NCBI GenBank assembly: GCA_025464545.1
Contig: JAODMA010000182.1
Span: 1-6,442 of the forward strand
DNA: 6,442 nucleotides
Direction: 5' to 3'
Origin: Arthrobacter sp.
Lineage (GTDB): Bacteria > Actinomycetota > Actinomycetes > Actinomycetales > Micrococcaceae
Shown: piece by piece, positions 5,631 through 6,442 of the stretch
Numbering within the stretch: the stretch's first letter is position 1
How the letters are laid out: each line of letters opens with the position of its first letter
Notes under the pieces: generated by a model
What the model saw: only the letters and a program-made list of their open reading frames with translations
Told to the model about the DNA's origin: nothing
Databases searched by the model: none
Translations under genes and position numbers: made by a program

Positions 5631-6442
5631 TCACAGCAGGGCGTCGTCGGAGATATGGAGGGTGGAGCCGTCGCGTTGCTTGACCACTTGCAGCTGGGTG
5701 CCGATGCGCTGTTTCATTTCCGCCACATGGCTCACGAGCCCGACCACCCGACCGCCATCCCGGAGCCCCTCAAGGGCGTCCATGACCTGCTCCAGGGCCT
5801 GTTCGTCGAGGCTGCCGAAGCCCTCGTCGACAAAAAGGGTCTCGATGTCGACGCCGCCGGACTCCTGTTGCACTACATCCGCCAGGCCGAGGGCCAGGGC
5901 CAGCGAAGCCATGAACGATTCTCCACCCGAGAGCGTCGCGGTGTCCCGGCGCTGTCCGGTCCACTCGTCCACCACTTCCAGGCCCAGGCCGGATTTAGCC
6001 CCGCGGGATGCCTTCGCATCGGTGTGCTGCAGGGTGTAGCGGCCGTCACTCATGCCGATCAGCCGCTCGGAGGCGGCGACCGCCACCTGTTCGAGCCGGG
6101 CTGCCAGCACGTAACTGTTCAGGCTCATGCGGTAGTTGTTCTCTCCCCCACCCCGTGCGGCCTCGGCGACGGCGTTCAGCAGTGCCGCACGCTTCCGCGG
6201 CTCGCTGCCGGCCGCCGCAAGCCGCGCAAACTCGGCGGCGGCCCTGCCCAGGGTCCGCCGGGACTTCTCCGCGAGTCCTGCGGCAAGCGCGGTTTCACGG
6301 GCCGAGCGTTCCGCCGTTGCCGCCGCCGCGCGGAGCTGCTCCAGAACCGACTCCTCGAGGGGGCCCTCCGTTTCCCGTTCCGCAGCTGCGAGCACGATTT
6401 CCTCACCGGCGAAGAGCTCTTGGATCCGGGCTGCTTCGTCCT
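5631..6442 (-). CDS. sbcC: SbcC nuclease ATPase subunit, C-terminal part (cut by right window edge)
   Basis: ATPase subunit of the SbcCD (Rad50-Mre11 type) complex, which cuts DNA hairpins and processes double-strand breaks at the nucleoid. Only the last 269 residues are visible of a protein usually over 1000. The frame is open to the window edge, and 15 codons precede the first candidate start (GTG at 6395), so this is a continuing gene and not a short one. The first 95 or so visible residues are Ala/Glu/Arg-rich helix, the end of the second coiled coil. Then come the ABC signature LSGGES (visible residues 170-175), Walker B with D-loop TLFVDEGFGSLDE (201-213), and the switch histidine in VSHV (near 238). 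All key residues of the C-terminal half of the ATPase are present. SbcD would be expected upstream, off the right edge. It appears unrelated to the aromatic hydroxylase genes. Confidence 0.95.
   Translation of the reverse strand, partial: DEAARIQELFAGEEIVLAAAERETEGPLEESVLEQLRAAAATAERSARETALAAGLAEKSRRTLGRAAAEFARLAAAGSEPRKRAALLNAVAEAARGGGENNYRMSLNSYVLAARLEQVAVAASERLIGMSDGRYTLQHTDAKASRGAKSGLGLEVVDEWTGQRRDTATLSGGESFMASLALALGLADVVQQESGGVDIETLFVDEGFGSLDEQALEQVMDALEGLRDGGRVVGLVSHVAEMKQRIGTQLQVVKQRDGSTLHISDDALL

Overview
The window is high-GC DNA from an actinobacterium. GC-rich third codon positions, Ala/Arg/Gly-rich proteins and protein style fit a soil Micrococcaceae of the Arthrobacter/Pseudarthrobacter type. 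That placement is inferred from style and was not tested by a search. No rRNA, tRNA, CRISPR array or insertion sequence is visible.

Layout from left to right. (1) Positions 1-656, minus strand: N-terminal part of an MHS-family (metabolite:H+ symporter) MFS transporter, cut by the left edge. (2) Positions 657-856: a 200-base AT-richer gap with a candidate promoter and two overlapping-to-adjacent dyads, one of them a good TetR-style palindrome. (3) Positions 857-2311, minus: an HpaB-type FADH2-dependent aromatic hydroxylase. (4) Positions 2365-2934, minus: its partner HpaC-type flavin reductase, carrying a small in-frame pentapeptide repeat. (5) Positions 2935-3116: divergent control region with two GTTCTATA half-sites. 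(6) Positions 3117-3833, plus: an IclR-family regulator. (7) Positions 3834-4143: no intact gene, but a frameshifted remnant of a TolB/PD40 beta-propeller protein on the minus strand. (8) Positions 4144-5541 (or 5559), minus: a complete MFS transporter of unknown substrate with its own TATAAT promoter and an ambiguous start. (9) Positions 5631-6442, minus: the C-terminal part of the SbcC nuclease ATPase, cut by the right edge.

The left half reads as a catabolic module. The flavin reductase supplies reduced flavin to the HpaB-type oxygenase, which ortho-hydroxylates a phenolic compound; the MHS transporter probably imports the aromatic acid or a related organic acid; the divergent IclR protein probably senses the substrate or product. 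The exact substrate cannot be read from the window, because no ring-cleavage or downstream gene is present. 4-Hydroxyphenylacetate is the default family assignment. The right half (remnant propeller gene, MFS exporter-like protein, SbcC) looks like unrelated chromosomal background.

I found no clearly new biological system. The most useful leads are the two separate operator-like regions flanking the hydroxylase genes, the propeller pseudogene, the repeat in the reductase N-terminus, and the out-of-frame ATG behind a very strong ribosome binding site at the second MFS gene.
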